Shown here piece by piece: positions 31,840 to 39,364 of a stretch of DNA of 44,106 nucleotides. Every line of letters begins with the position of its first letter. Within the stretch, counting starts at the first letter, position 1. Position numbers and translations under genes: made by a program. This stretch comes from Acidimicrobiia bacterium. Lineage in GTDB: Bacteria; Actinomycetota; Acidimicrobiia; Spongiisociales; ZC4RG35. The notes under the pieces were generated by a model. The model was not told the DNA's origin, ran no database searches, and saw only the letters and a program-made list of their open reading frames with translations. The stretch is taken from NCBI GenBank assembly GCA_012270885.1, contig JAAXHN010000085.1, forward strand, positions 1 to 44,106, written 5' to 3'.

Positions 31840-33597
31840 CTACTCCTGGAAGTAGAGACCCTCGTAGTCGATCTGAAGGTCCAGTCGCTGGTGGAACCCG
31901 CCCAGACCCGTCGTGTACGCAAAGTTGTCCACCTGGTCGTATATGGAGACCCAACAGACCAAGTCGATCAAGACGATCCGCTCCACCTCGCTGTAGGCGG
32001 CGATGCGCTCCTCTTCGGTCTGTGCCGTGGCACCGATGGTCGCCAGGTCATCCAACCGGTCGCTGGTGCAGGCCTTCACCAAACCGGCGGAGGTGAAGGT
32101 GGTCCGCATGAAGACATCCTCGTGCGGATAGCGAACGTCGAATGGCAACTGGTGAGTACCGCCCAGTTGATTGGTGAACAAGGCAACGATGAACTCCCCC
32201 GGCTCAAGAGCCCGAGCCTCCAAAGGCAGTCCCACCGCCTCCAACATTCCTACCACTGCTTCTCCCATGTCCTTGTCGCTGATGTAGCGACCGACCGTGT
32301 AGTTGATCGGAATCGGCGGTATATCGCCCTCGGCCTGAACTTCGGCGACCAATTCCCTTGCCCGGTCCGGGTCGTACGGGTAATAGTCGTCTGCATGCCT
32401 ACCGGTGCTGGAGAAGAAGTTGTGGAAGGCGTTGGGGTTGGCTATGCCGCCCCTTCCCTCCAGCACTCCTCCTACCAGGGCTTCCCGATCTATGGCATGA
32501 GCGATTGCCTGGCGGAGACGGATGTCATCCAACGGCGGAGCGTGGATATTGATGCCCATGAAGAACTTGTTACCTCCAGGCGCGGCGGAGAGAACCAGAC
32601 TGTCGTCCCCCTCAACGTCGTCGAAGAGCTGGGGTGACAGGGTGACGATCATGTCGGCGTCGCCGGTTTGCAGGAGCGCCAGACGAGTGTTGGCGTCAGG
32701 AGCCCATGTCCACTCCACGCCATCGAGATTGGGAGCGCCGTTCCAATAGTCCTGGTTGGCCGAAGCGCTGATCATCTCCCCCGGGATCCACTCCTCGAAC
32801 ACCAGCGGACCAGTGCCGACCGGCGCCAGACCGAATTCCTCGGCGCCCACTTCCGCCAGGTAGGCGGGCGGGAAAACAAAGGTTTCGGTAAGCAGGGCTG
32901 GAAGCAACCCGATACCCGTCTCCGTGGTAGTGATGATCTCAAATGTTGTGTCGTCGATGGCTTGGGCGTCGGCGATCAGGGTGAAATAGACCCGCAGCCC
33001 GCCGGTGTCGCGGTTGGCGCGCACCGAGGCGGCCGCCGCTTCAGCGTTGAACGGCTCACCGTTGTGGAACGAGACGCCTTCCCGCACCGTGAACCGCCAA
33101 GTGAGTCCATCCACCTGCTCGTAGGCGGTGATCAAACCACTCGGTTCCGGATGGTTGTTCACATCCTTCTCCATGAGAACATCGATGATTCCCCGCGAGA
33201 TTTGCTGTGCGAAGCGAGATGTTGCAATGGAGGGATTGAGAGATTTAGGTTCGGTTCCGATCACCATCCGCAGAATGCCCCCATCCACCTTGGTGGGTCC
33301 TGCCTGCGTGGTCTCGGTCACCTCCTCTTCCATCTCCTCCTCTTCCTCTTCCATCTCCTCCATTTCCTCTTCCATCTCCGGCGCAGCCGTGGTGGTTGTA
33401 GTGGCGCGGGTTGTGGCAGTGGTGGTTTCGGGGGTGGGTTCCTCCGCCGCGGTAGTGGCGGTGGTTGTGTCCGGCTGGGCGGCGCCGGTGGTGGCCGGCT
33501 GCTCCTCGTCATCACCGCATGCGGCCACCAGCAAGGCCAGCGTGGCCAGGACCGCTATCAGCTTCACATGTGAAATATGGCGGTTTCTCAACCTCAT
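31840..33597 (-). CDS. Solute-binding lipoprotein, family 5 (peptide/nickel type)
   Basis: This 585-residue extracellular substrate-binding protein has a lipoprotein signal with lipobox VAAC (C27), then a Thr/Ala-rich linker (about 37-71) and a Glu/Met-rich run (74-93), before the family-5 fold begins near ILRMVIGTEPKSLNPS (109-123). Later motifs DGLTWRFTVREGVSFHNG and LRQAIAHAIDREALV are standard for the family. It captures the solute and delivers it to the DppBCDF-like importer at 25564-29207. GGAG precedes ATG 33597. The linker is much longer than needed for a lipid-anchored binding protein and may span the cell-wall layer. Confidence 0.92.
   Translation of the reverse strand: MRLRNRHISHVKLIAVLATLALLVAACGDDEEQPATTGAAQPDTTTATTAAEEPTPETTTATTRATTTTTAAPEMEEEMEEMEEEEEEMEEEVTETTQAGPTKVDGGILRMVIGTEPKSLNPSIATSRFAQQISRGIIDVLMEKDVNNHPEPSGLITAYEQVDGLTWRFTVREGVSFHNGEPFNAEAAAASVRANRDTGGLRVYFTLIADAQAIDDTTFEIITTTETGIGLLPALLTETFVFPPAYLAEVGAEEFGLAPVGTGPLVFEEWIPGEMISASANQDYWNGAPNLDGVEWTWAPDANTRLALLQTGDADMIVTLSPQLFDDVEGDDSLVLSAAPGGNKFFMGINIHAPPLDDIRLRQAIAHAIDREALVGGVLEGRGGIANPNAFHNFFSSTGRHADDYYPYDPDRARELVAEVQAEGDIPPIPINYTVGRYISDKDMGEAVVGMLEAVGLPLEARALEPGEFIVALFTNQLGGTHQLPFDVRYPHEDVFMRTTFTSAGLVKACTSDRLDDLATIGATAQTEEERIAAYSEVERIVLIDLVCWVSIYDQVDNFAYTTGLGGFHQRLDLQIDYEGLYFQE
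33313..33378 (-). repeat. Glu/Met-coding low-complexity repeat in binding-protein gene
   Basis: The DNA is a run of CTC/TTC/CAT triplets (plus strand) that encodes an irregular EMEEE-type series at residues 74-95 of the binding lipoprotein. Its triplet structure makes slippage and length variation between strains likely. It keeps the reading frame. Confidence 0.75.
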
Positions 33598-33638
33598 CGT
33601 CTTCTCCTTACTTGGCTGTGTATCTAAATGTCAACCAG

Positions 33639-33656
33639 GTGACGGAAATGCGTCAC
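33639..33656. promoter_or_regulatory. Inverted repeat upstream of the binding-protein gene
   Basis: GTGACG (33639-33644) and CGTCAC (33651-33656) form a perfect 6-bp inverted repeat with a 6-bp spacer GAAATG. It lies about 40 bp before the binding-protein start and beside a TTGACA (minus strand, 33634-33629). It is a candidate operator for a dimeric regulator of solute uptake. No regulator gene is present in the window. Confidence 0.35.
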
Positions 33657-33720
33657 ACACCGGCCGGTATCAGTCATCCCTAGCTTATAACCCCAAATCT
33701 TGTGAGGGGTCTGCCAGGGG

Positions 33721-34728
33721 CTATGGCCTTCCGGGCGTGGGTATCGTTCTGCCTGGCCAACCCACCGCATAGGTGTACTCTCCCGGCTGCACGATAGCCG
33801 GCCGGGCCGGCGCCAACATGAGGAAAGGCTCTTCGGTGACGGTGAACTCCTTCATCGGTCCAGGCCCCCACAACTCGAATCCCGGACCCATTCCGGCCTG
33901 CGACCCGATCTCGTCAACTATGAACTCCTCTATGCGCTCTCCCGTCACAAGATCCGTTACCCATCCCACCGGACCAGCCTCTGCCCTTATACCTACCTGG
34001 GACGGTCCGTATCGCCCGTCGAGCGCTCCGGCGTGAGAAGCCAGGAACACTTTCACCTGATCCAGAATCGCCACCTGATCGGGGCCGGTTGGATGGGAGT
34101 CGAGATGACCCCGGTATCTCAGGGTGTTCAGGCATCCCTCCACACCCAGCGTAGGGTCGTTTGACTCCCCTCCTCCGAACTCGGCCAGGAAAGAGGACCC
34201 CCCGGCGGCCGTCACCGCCTGGCTGAGTTGACCGGGGACGTGCCGGTTGATCACCACCGGCAGATAGCCGAACGAGGCACTGAGATCCAGGTCACCATAG
34301 TCGTAGGTGTAATGCAATCCCCGGCCGGGGGTTCCGGAGTGAAGATCGACGACACAGTCGGCTTCCTCCAATAGGGCCGAAATCAAAGCATGCGCCACCT
34401 GGTCGGTGAGGAACCCGGCGGGCCGACCGGGAAACCGCCGGTTTAGTTGCATGCGATCGGGATTATGTCGAGTGCCGGCGGCGAGACCGAACAGGTTGGA
34501 CGCAGGGACCAGGGTCACAGTCCCGGCAAGGTCGGAACCGAGTAGGCGCTTCCGAAGTTCGTGGACCGCCAGGACCGCCAGGGGCTTGTCCCCTATCAGA
34601 CCCGCCGCGATGGCGGTAGCCGGCCCGGGCCGGGAACCGGCCAACCGATGGAACCGGATCTTCCAGGTTCCACCGTCCATCCGGCGAGCACCCGTCTCGA
34701 CCTCATAGATCGTTTCGCCTACGCTCAT
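33721..34728 (-). CDS. Aspartoacylase/succinylglutamate desuccinylase-like protein with altered zinc site
   Basis: This 335-residue protein has the M14-like AspA fold. LNRRFPG (95-101), VVDLHSG (H130 as third zinc ligand) and FLAEFGGG (catalytic Glu) are all present. The first zinc motif, normally GxHGxE, reads AAGLIGDKPL at residues 41-50, with I45 in place of His and K48 in place of Glu. Two of the three zinc ligands are thus missing while the rest of the family signature is intact. Members deacylate N-acyl amino acids or related amides; this one may use another mechanism or only bind ligand. AAGGAG precedes ATG 34728. It lies between LLM oxidoreductase B and the binding protein on the same strand. 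Confidence 0.83.
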   Translation of the reverse strand: MSVGETIYEVETGARRMDGGTWKIRFHRLAGSRPGPATAIAAGLIGDKPLAVLAVHELRKRLLGSDLAGTVTLVPASNLFGLAAGTRHNPDRMQLNRRFPGRPAGFLTDQVAHALISALLEEADCVVDLHSGTPGRGLHYTYDYGDLDLSASFGYLPVVINRHVPGQLSQAVTAAGGSSFLAEFGGGESNDPTLGVEGCLNTLRYRGHLDSHPTGPDQVAILDQVKVFLASHAGALDGRYGPSQVGIRAEAGPVGWVTDLVTGERIEEFIVDEIGSQAGMGPGFELWGPGPMKEFTVTEEPFLMLAPARPAIVQPGEYTYAVGWPGRTIPTPGRP

Positions 34729-34770
34729 TTATCTGCTCCTTGTATAGCTGTTCTGTAGCCGGAGTTCGCG

Positions 34771-34814
34771 AAAAAATTTGACCTCCCCGCGGTGCTTTTC
34801 AAACAAACCGCGGG
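34771..34814 (-). terminator. Possible terminator after LLM oxidoreductase B
   Basis: CCCGCGGT (34786-34793) and ACCGCGGG (34807-34814) form an 8-bp stem whose loop contains the LLM stop codon. On the minus strand a T6 run (34776-34771) follows about 10 bases after the stem. The gap weakens the call. Confidence 0.4.
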
Positions 34815-35845
34815 ATTATTTCGCGGCCGATGCACTCTATCACCCGCAGGGTGTCATGTGGGGACGGACCGCTCTGGAAGCGCAGGCGCAGCACTATCTC
34901 TTCGGGTTGGATGCGCTCAATCCAGCCCTGGAGCAGCTCCAGCCATGTATCCACTGACCCGATCATGAACCGGTCCTCCAGCAGATGGTGCAGCGCCAGT
35001 TCCTCTTTGCGGTCGATTTCTCTCAGCCACGGATCGACACCCACGTCGTAAGGCTTGCCTTCTCCCGTCCCCAGGCTCTTCCAGCCACCCTCCATCCGCG
35101 GGAAGTACTCGGCATGGGCGTGGATCACGTGCGGGCCGTACTCGGCCCGGGCCTGCTGATCGGTGTCGGCCAGCCACGCCTCCCTCAACAATCCGATGCG
35201 GGGTTCCTTCCCGTGCTTTCTGCATTCCTCCCGATATATCTCGGCCAACTCGGCCACCACCTTCCCGGTGCGCATCGGGTCGGGCAACCACCCATCAGCC
35301 AGACGGGCGGTCCTTCGGACTCCCTCCCTGGCCCAGGACCCGACCCAGACTTCCGGCATGTGTGGACCCATAGCCGGATCGAGGGCCGGCACGGGTCCTC
35401 TCCCCACGTCGATGTGGATCTCTCCGTTTCGGAAGGAGTTGATGAGCCGTAGGCCCTCCTCCATGTCCCGACCCCGGCGGGATAGTTTCTTACCGAACAT
35501 CTCGAAGGCATGCTCGTTATAGCCCGCACCCACCCCCAGCCGGAACCTGCCCGGATAGAGAGAGTTGAGAACCGTGGCGTCCTGAATCACCTGATACGGG
35601 TCCCGCAACGGCAGTTGCACAACGGTGACCGCGAAGTTCAACCGTTTGGTCGCCTGCAGAGCCGAGGCAGCCAGGACATGGGGGCTGGTCGTATAGGCCG
35701 TCACCCCGATCCTTCTCTCCCCGACCACCACCGAGTAGAACCCTGCCCGCTCGGCAGCCTGGCATTCCGCTATAAACGCGTCGAAGTCGAACTCGTAACG
35801 TCCGTTGACTATCCGCTGCAACGGTACAGCCAGGCTAAACCGCAT
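34799..35845 (-). CDS. LLM-class (F420/FMN-dependent) oxidoreductase B
   Basis: This 348-residue luciferase-like protein has GRFRLGVGAGYNEHAFEMFG, VVQLPLRDPYQVIQDATVL, EVWVGSWAREGVRRTARLADGW and IYREECRKHGKEPRIGLLREAWL. It is colinear with LLM oxidoreductase A (29221-30291), sharing many blocks, so the two are paralogues. GGGAGG lies 4-5 bases before ATG 35845. It is downstream of the mutase-ligase-P450 cluster, with a 162-bp gap, and upstream of the aspartoacylase-like gene. It probably catalyses an F420- or FMN-dependent redox step in the same catabolic programme; substrate unknown. Confidence 0.86.
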   Translation of the reverse strand: MRFSLAVPLQRIVNGRYEFDFDAFIAECQAAERAGFYSVVVGERRIGVTAYTTSPHVLAASALQATKRLNFAVTVVQLPLRDPYQVIQDATVLNSLYPGRFRLGVGAGYNEHAFEMFGKKLSRRGRDMEEGLRLINSFRNGEIHIDVGRGPVPALDPAMGPHMPEVWVGSWAREGVRRTARLADGWLPDPMRTGKVVAELAEIYREECRKHGKEPRIGLLREAWLADTDQQARAEYGPHVIHAHAEYFPRMEGGWKSLGTGEGKPYDVGVDPWLREIDRKEELALHHLLEDRFMIGSVDTWLELLQGWIERIQPEEIVLRLRFQSGPSPHDTLRVIECIGREIIPRFV

Positions 35846-36007
35846 GCATCCTCCCGTAGGCCACCCGGGAATCTGGATGGCGCTGTGAGTGCTCGTGTCT
35901 CACCAGGTCATAGCTGGGGCGAGTCGATCCCGCTCCTGACGCTTCCTGATGGCGACCAATGACTGTCTCCTCTAGGTGGGAACCTTGTGGAAAGGGCGTT
36001 CTCCAGC

Positions 36008-37288
36008 CTAATGCCGGGAACTTGCCCGCTCCGGGTTAACTCCCCCGGACACAACTTCAAAGGTGACAGGTAACTCTTCTAGCAGCATGAACTGAAAGTG
36101 AGGGCGGCGGCGGAACTCGGTGGCCGCCAGATGGATCGGGTCGAAGCGCCGGAGCAACTCGCCGATCGCTATCTGCGTCTCCAGGCGAGCCAGGGGAGCG
36201 CCCAAGCAGAGGTGGCGTCCCCCTCCGAAGGAGAGGTGCTTGATGTCGGGGCGCCGGATGTCGATCCGGTCGGGATGCTCGTAGAGATCAGGATCCCGAT
36301 TGGCGGCCGCGATCAGCGCCAGGACCCGCTCGCCGGGCAACATCCGCTCTCCGTCCACTTCCCATACGGTGGTCAGGTAACGATAGTGGGCATGGACTGG
36401 GGACTCCCAGCGTAGGAACTCCTCCACCGCGTTGGGTACGAGTTCCGGACGGGACCTCAACAGAGCCATCTGATCGGGATTCTGCAGCAACCCCAGAACC
36501 ATGGAACCGATCAGCCCCATGGTGGTCTCGAACCCGGCAGTGATCAGCCCCCGCAGGGTAGCGATCAACTCGTCCCGAGAGAGCCGGTCGCCCGCCTCCT
36601 CCAAAGCCACCAGATGCGAGGTGAGATTGTCGGTGGGCGAATTCCGATGACGATCCACCAAGGCGCCCAGATACTCGATGAAGTTGGCGCAGGCGCGGTG
36701 GCATAACTCGATGCCCTCTTCGTCATTGGCGTCGGGAACGAACATCCGCAGCAGATCGGGAGTCCACTCCATAAGCAGGTCCCAGTCGCTGTCGGGTATG
36801 CCCAGCAGCCCGCAGATAACCCGCATGGGGACCACCATGGCGAACTCCGACATCACCTCCATCTCGCCTCGCGGCTCCACTGCGTCCAGCGCCTCTGTGA
36901 CGATCTGTCCCACTACCGGACGGAAGCGGGCCGTGGCGCGGGGAGTGAATGCCGGGGAGAGAAGGCGACGCAGGCGGGTGTGGTCGGGAGGGTCGGACAT
37001 GGAGATGCTGTGCGCCCACATCCGGGCCGCCGGGCCGTCGCGGATCACCGCGGGGATCTCTCCTCCTGGAGACCGCATCCGGGAGGACGGGTTCCCCAGG
37101 ACTGACGCCGCATCCCGGAACTTGCTCACCACCCGGGCGCCACCGTCGCCCAGGGTGGCGCGGCCAACCGGGCACTCCTGCCGGAGGCGCTTGTAAACCG
37201 CATAGGGATCGGCCAGAAAGCCGGGGTCGGTGGGATCGTAGACGATCGACGGCTTCGTGTCCCCGTTCCCGGCTGAGCCTTGTTGCAT
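36008..37288 (-). CDS. Cytochrome P450
   Basis: This 426-residue class I-type bacterial P450 has the heme-binding loop FGGGRHLCLGAPLARLE with C361. The ExxR pair is E290/R293 (EEFLRW). The I-helix oxygen-activation motif reads AGFETTMG at 251-258, with Glu at the usual Asp position. SDPPDHTRLRRLLSPAFTP, typical of actinobacterial CYPs, is at 98-116. No ferredoxin or reductase gene is adjacent. GGGGAG precedes ATG 37288, 16 bp after the acyl-CoA ligase stop, so the gene is probably in the mutase operon. It could hydroxylate a branched or aromatic acid before CoA activation; that role is inferred. Confidence 0.92.
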   Translation of the reverse strand: MQQGSAGNGDTKPSIVYDPTDPGFLADPYAVYKRLRQECPVGRATLGDGGARVVSKFRDAASVLGNPSSRMRSPGGEIPAVIRDGPAARMWAHSISMSDPPDHTRLRRLLSPAFTPRATARFRPVVGQIVTEALDAVEPRGEMEVMSEFAMVVPMRVICGLLGIPDSDWDLLMEWTPDLLRMFVPDANDEEGIELCHRACANFIEYLGALVDRHRNSPTDNLTSHLVALEEAGDRLSRDELIATLRGLITAGFETTMGLIGSMVLGLLQNPDQMALLRSRPELVPNAVEEFLRWESPVHAHYRYLTTVWEVDGERMLPGERVLALIAAANRDPDLYEHPDRIDIRRPDIKHLSFGGGRHLCLGAPLARLETQIAIGELLRRFDPIHLAATEFRRRPHFQFMLLEELPVTFEVVSGGVNPERASSRH

Positions 37289-37304
37289 CGTTGTCTCCCC
37301 GGAG

Positions 37305-38903
37305 CTAATCCCTGCTCATTGCCCGGAGTTCCCGTTTGAGAATCTTGCCCTGGGTATCGATGGGAAGGTTCTCAACCAGATGCACCGCCTTGGGAACCTT
37401 GTAACCCGCCAGAGACCTCTTGCAGTGGGCGATAACCGCCTCCGCATCCACCTCGACGCCGGGCTGGGTCACCGCGAAGGCCGTGACCGCCTCCGACCAG
37501 TACTCGTCAGGAACTCCCACCACCGCGACCTGCAAGATCCCCGGATAGCCATAGAGCACCCGCTCGACCTCCTGGCTGGAGACGTTCATGCCGCCGCTCT
37601 TGATCATGTCCTTCTTACGGTCGAAGAAGAACAGGTTCCCATCATCGTCGATTCTCACCAGGTCGCCGGTCCGGAGCCACCCGTCCCGGAACGCCTCGGC
37701 GGTCTTCTCCGGGTCGTCGTAGTATCCGACCATCGCCGAGGGAGACCGACAGGCCAACTCGCCGATCTCGGAGGGCTGATCATTCTCGTCGAACACTGCT
37801 ATCTCCAGTTGAGGAACCGGCTTCCCTATCCAGGTAGGGTCACCGCCGGGGACCTCATCCAGGCTACGGAACCAGCCCACCGAGCCCAACTGGGTGAGTT
37901 CGGACTGGCCCCAATAGGTGGCCCACAGCACATCGGGGTTGGCCTTGTTCCATCCGTCCAACATGGCTTGGGGAACCGTACCTCCGTAGGTGATGCATCG
38001 GCGCAGGCTTGAGAAGTCGTAGTCCTCGAAGCCCTCCACCTGGGTCATGGCCAGATAGAACGTCGGCGTCTGGGCCATGATGGTGACCTTTTCGTCCGAC
38101 ATCATCGCGGCCGCCTTGGGAGGATCGACCGAGTGAACCAACACCAACGTGGCACCCAGCAGGGTGAGGGTGGTCATGCTCCCCAGACCCGCGATCGTAA
38201 AAAACGGCATCAGGAACAGCCAGATCTCGTCCGGGGCGATCCCCAGGGCCGATTGCCAGGCGGGGGTGGTGGAGATCAGATAGTTGCGATGGGAGATCAT
38301 CACCCCCTTGGGATAGGCCTCGGTACCGCTGGTGTACTGGATGATGGCCAAGTCGTTTTCTCCCACTTGCGCGTCCGGCTCGGAGGCGTCCCGGTCTTCA
38401 CCCACCAGCGTGGAGATGCGAGTCCAACCCTTCGGCCCTGCGTCGGAGACAACATCTGAAACCATAAAGTGTTCCACCCCGGCCAGTTGTTCGGCGATGG
38501 GAACGAAACGATCCACGAACACCGACTCCACCACTATCACCTTGGGCTGGCAGTGATCTACCTGATAGGTGATCTCCCGGGCTGTAAAAGTGAAGTTGAT
38601 GCCGGTCAATGCCGCGCCCAGCTTGATGGTGGCGTAGTAAATCGCCACGTAGTCAGGGCTGTTGCGGGACATGATTGCCACCACGTCACCCCTTCCCACC
38701 CCCCGCTCCGAGAGAGCATGGGCCAGACGGTTGACCATCCGGTTCAGCGACCGGTAAGTGTGCACCTCCCGGTCGCCCTCGGTGGTGTAGAAGATCAGGG
38801 CCGGCTTTGAGGGCTGCAGTTTGGCATTTCGCCGCAACTGGTCCCCGATGGTGGCGCGGCCAATGATGGTATCCCGCTGGTGGGTGCCGGTATCAACGTT
38901 CAT
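37305..38903 (-). CDS. Acyl-CoA ligase (AMP-binding, class I adenylate-forming)
   Basis: This protein of 532 residues has the P-loop-like A3 motif QYTSGTEAYPKGVMISH (from about 189), YWGQSE (A5), GWLRTGDLVRIDDDG (A7), FFDRKKDMIKSGGMNV (A8) and the C-terminal catalytic Lys in DTQGKILKREL. It activates a carboxylic acid to its CoA thioester with ATP. ATG 38903 is chosen because GGAGG lies 7 bases upstream; an ATG at 38927 overlaps the previous gene and lacks an RBS. It follows the two mutase subunits directly, which resembles clusters where a ligase supplies the mutase with its acyl-CoA, for example 2-hydroxyisobutyrate degradation. Substrate not identified. Confidence 0.92.
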   Translation of the reverse strand: MNVDTGTHQRDTIIGRATIGDQLRRNAKLQPSKPALIFYTTEGDREVHTYRSLNRMVNRLAHALSERGVGRGDVVAIMSRNSPDYVAIYYATIKLGAALTGINFTFTAREITYQVDHCQPKVIVVESVFVDRFVPIAEQLAGVEHFMVSDVVSDAGPKGWTRISTLVGEDRDASEPDAQVGENDLAIIQYTSGTEAYPKGVMISHRNYLISTTPAWQSALGIAPDEIWLFLMPFFTIAGLGSMTTLTLLGATLVLVHSVDPPKAAAMMSDEKVTIMAQTPTFYLAMTQVEGFEDYDFSSLRRCITYGGTVPQAMLDGWNKANPDVLWATYWGQSELTQLGSVGWFRSLDEVPGGDPTWIGKPVPQLEIAVFDENDQPSEIGELACRSPSAMVGYYDDPEKTAEAFRDGWLRTGDLVRIDDDGNLFFFDRKKDMIKSGGMNVSSQEVERVLYGYPGILQVAVVGVPDEYWSEAVTAFAVTQPGVEVDAEAVIAHCKRSLAGYKVPKAVHLVENLPIDTQGKILKRELRAMSRD

Positions 38904-38923
38904 CTGTTTCCTCCTTGCCTTTG

Positions 38924-39364
38924 TCATGCAGGCGTCACATCTCCCTTGCTTCCCCGCCGGACCTCAACCAGGCGCCTGGCCTGTTCGACAATGTCCGAAA
39001 ACATAGATCCGGGGGGAAAGGTGGAGATCCCCCGGACCTCCAGAGCGGAGCGGTGCTGGGGCTGGATCGTCCCCCCGAGCATCACCCCGACGTCGGGAGC
39101 GGAAACGTCCAACTTATCGAGGATCCGCATCACCACCGCCAGACTACCTCCAACGTTCAAGCCGACCAGGTCGACGTCCTCCTGAACAGCCGCCGCCGCT
39201 ATCTCATCCGCAGTGGCCATCCCCAGATAGATCACCTCAAAGCCGGCGTCCCGGAGGACATGGACCACCACCGCCGGACCGCGCCAATGGCCGTCTAGGG
39301 CCGTCTTGGCAAACAGGACTTTGCCGGGCTGGTCAACGTTCAAAATGAGATCGGCACCTTCCAA
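38924..39364 (-). CDS. Small B12-binding subunit of an acyl-CoA mutase
   Basis: This protein of up to 146 residues is a single cobalamin-binding domain: VLFAKTALDGHWRGPAVV carries D24, H26 and G29 of the DxHxxG motif. LVGLNVGGSL and VGVMLGGTI (the GG motif) follow. Separate small subunits of this size pair with large subunits in isobutyryl- and 2-hydroxyisobutyryl-CoA mutases. The start is uncertain: TTG 39364 lies inside the large-subunit gene, and TTG 39343 overlaps its TGA as TTGA. In both cases translation should be coupled to the large subunit. The base-off His ligand is intact, so B12 binding is expected. Confidence 0.9.
   Translation of the reverse strand: MEGADLILNVDQPGKVLFAKTALDGHWRGPAVVVHVLRDAGFEVIYLGMATADEIAAAAVQEDVDLVGLNVGGSLAVVMRILDKLDVSAPDVGVMLGGTIQPQHRSALEVRGISTFPPGSMFSDIVEQARRLVEVRRGSKGDVTPA

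Noticed and set aside
33313-33378. Triplet repeat considered as CRISPR-like or tandem regulatory repeat
   Set aside because: It is in frame inside a lipoprotein gene and encodes a Glu/Met run; there are no spacers.
32668-33573. Plus-strand frame of about 300 codons opposite the binding lipoprotein
   Set aside because: Leu/His/Gly-rich shadow frame; the binding protein on the other strand has full family motifs and a lipobox.
33629-33634. TTGACA as -35 of the binding-protein gene
   Set aside because: At 17-bp spacing the -10 position reads GTAAGG, which overlaps the RBS; no usable -10 was found.
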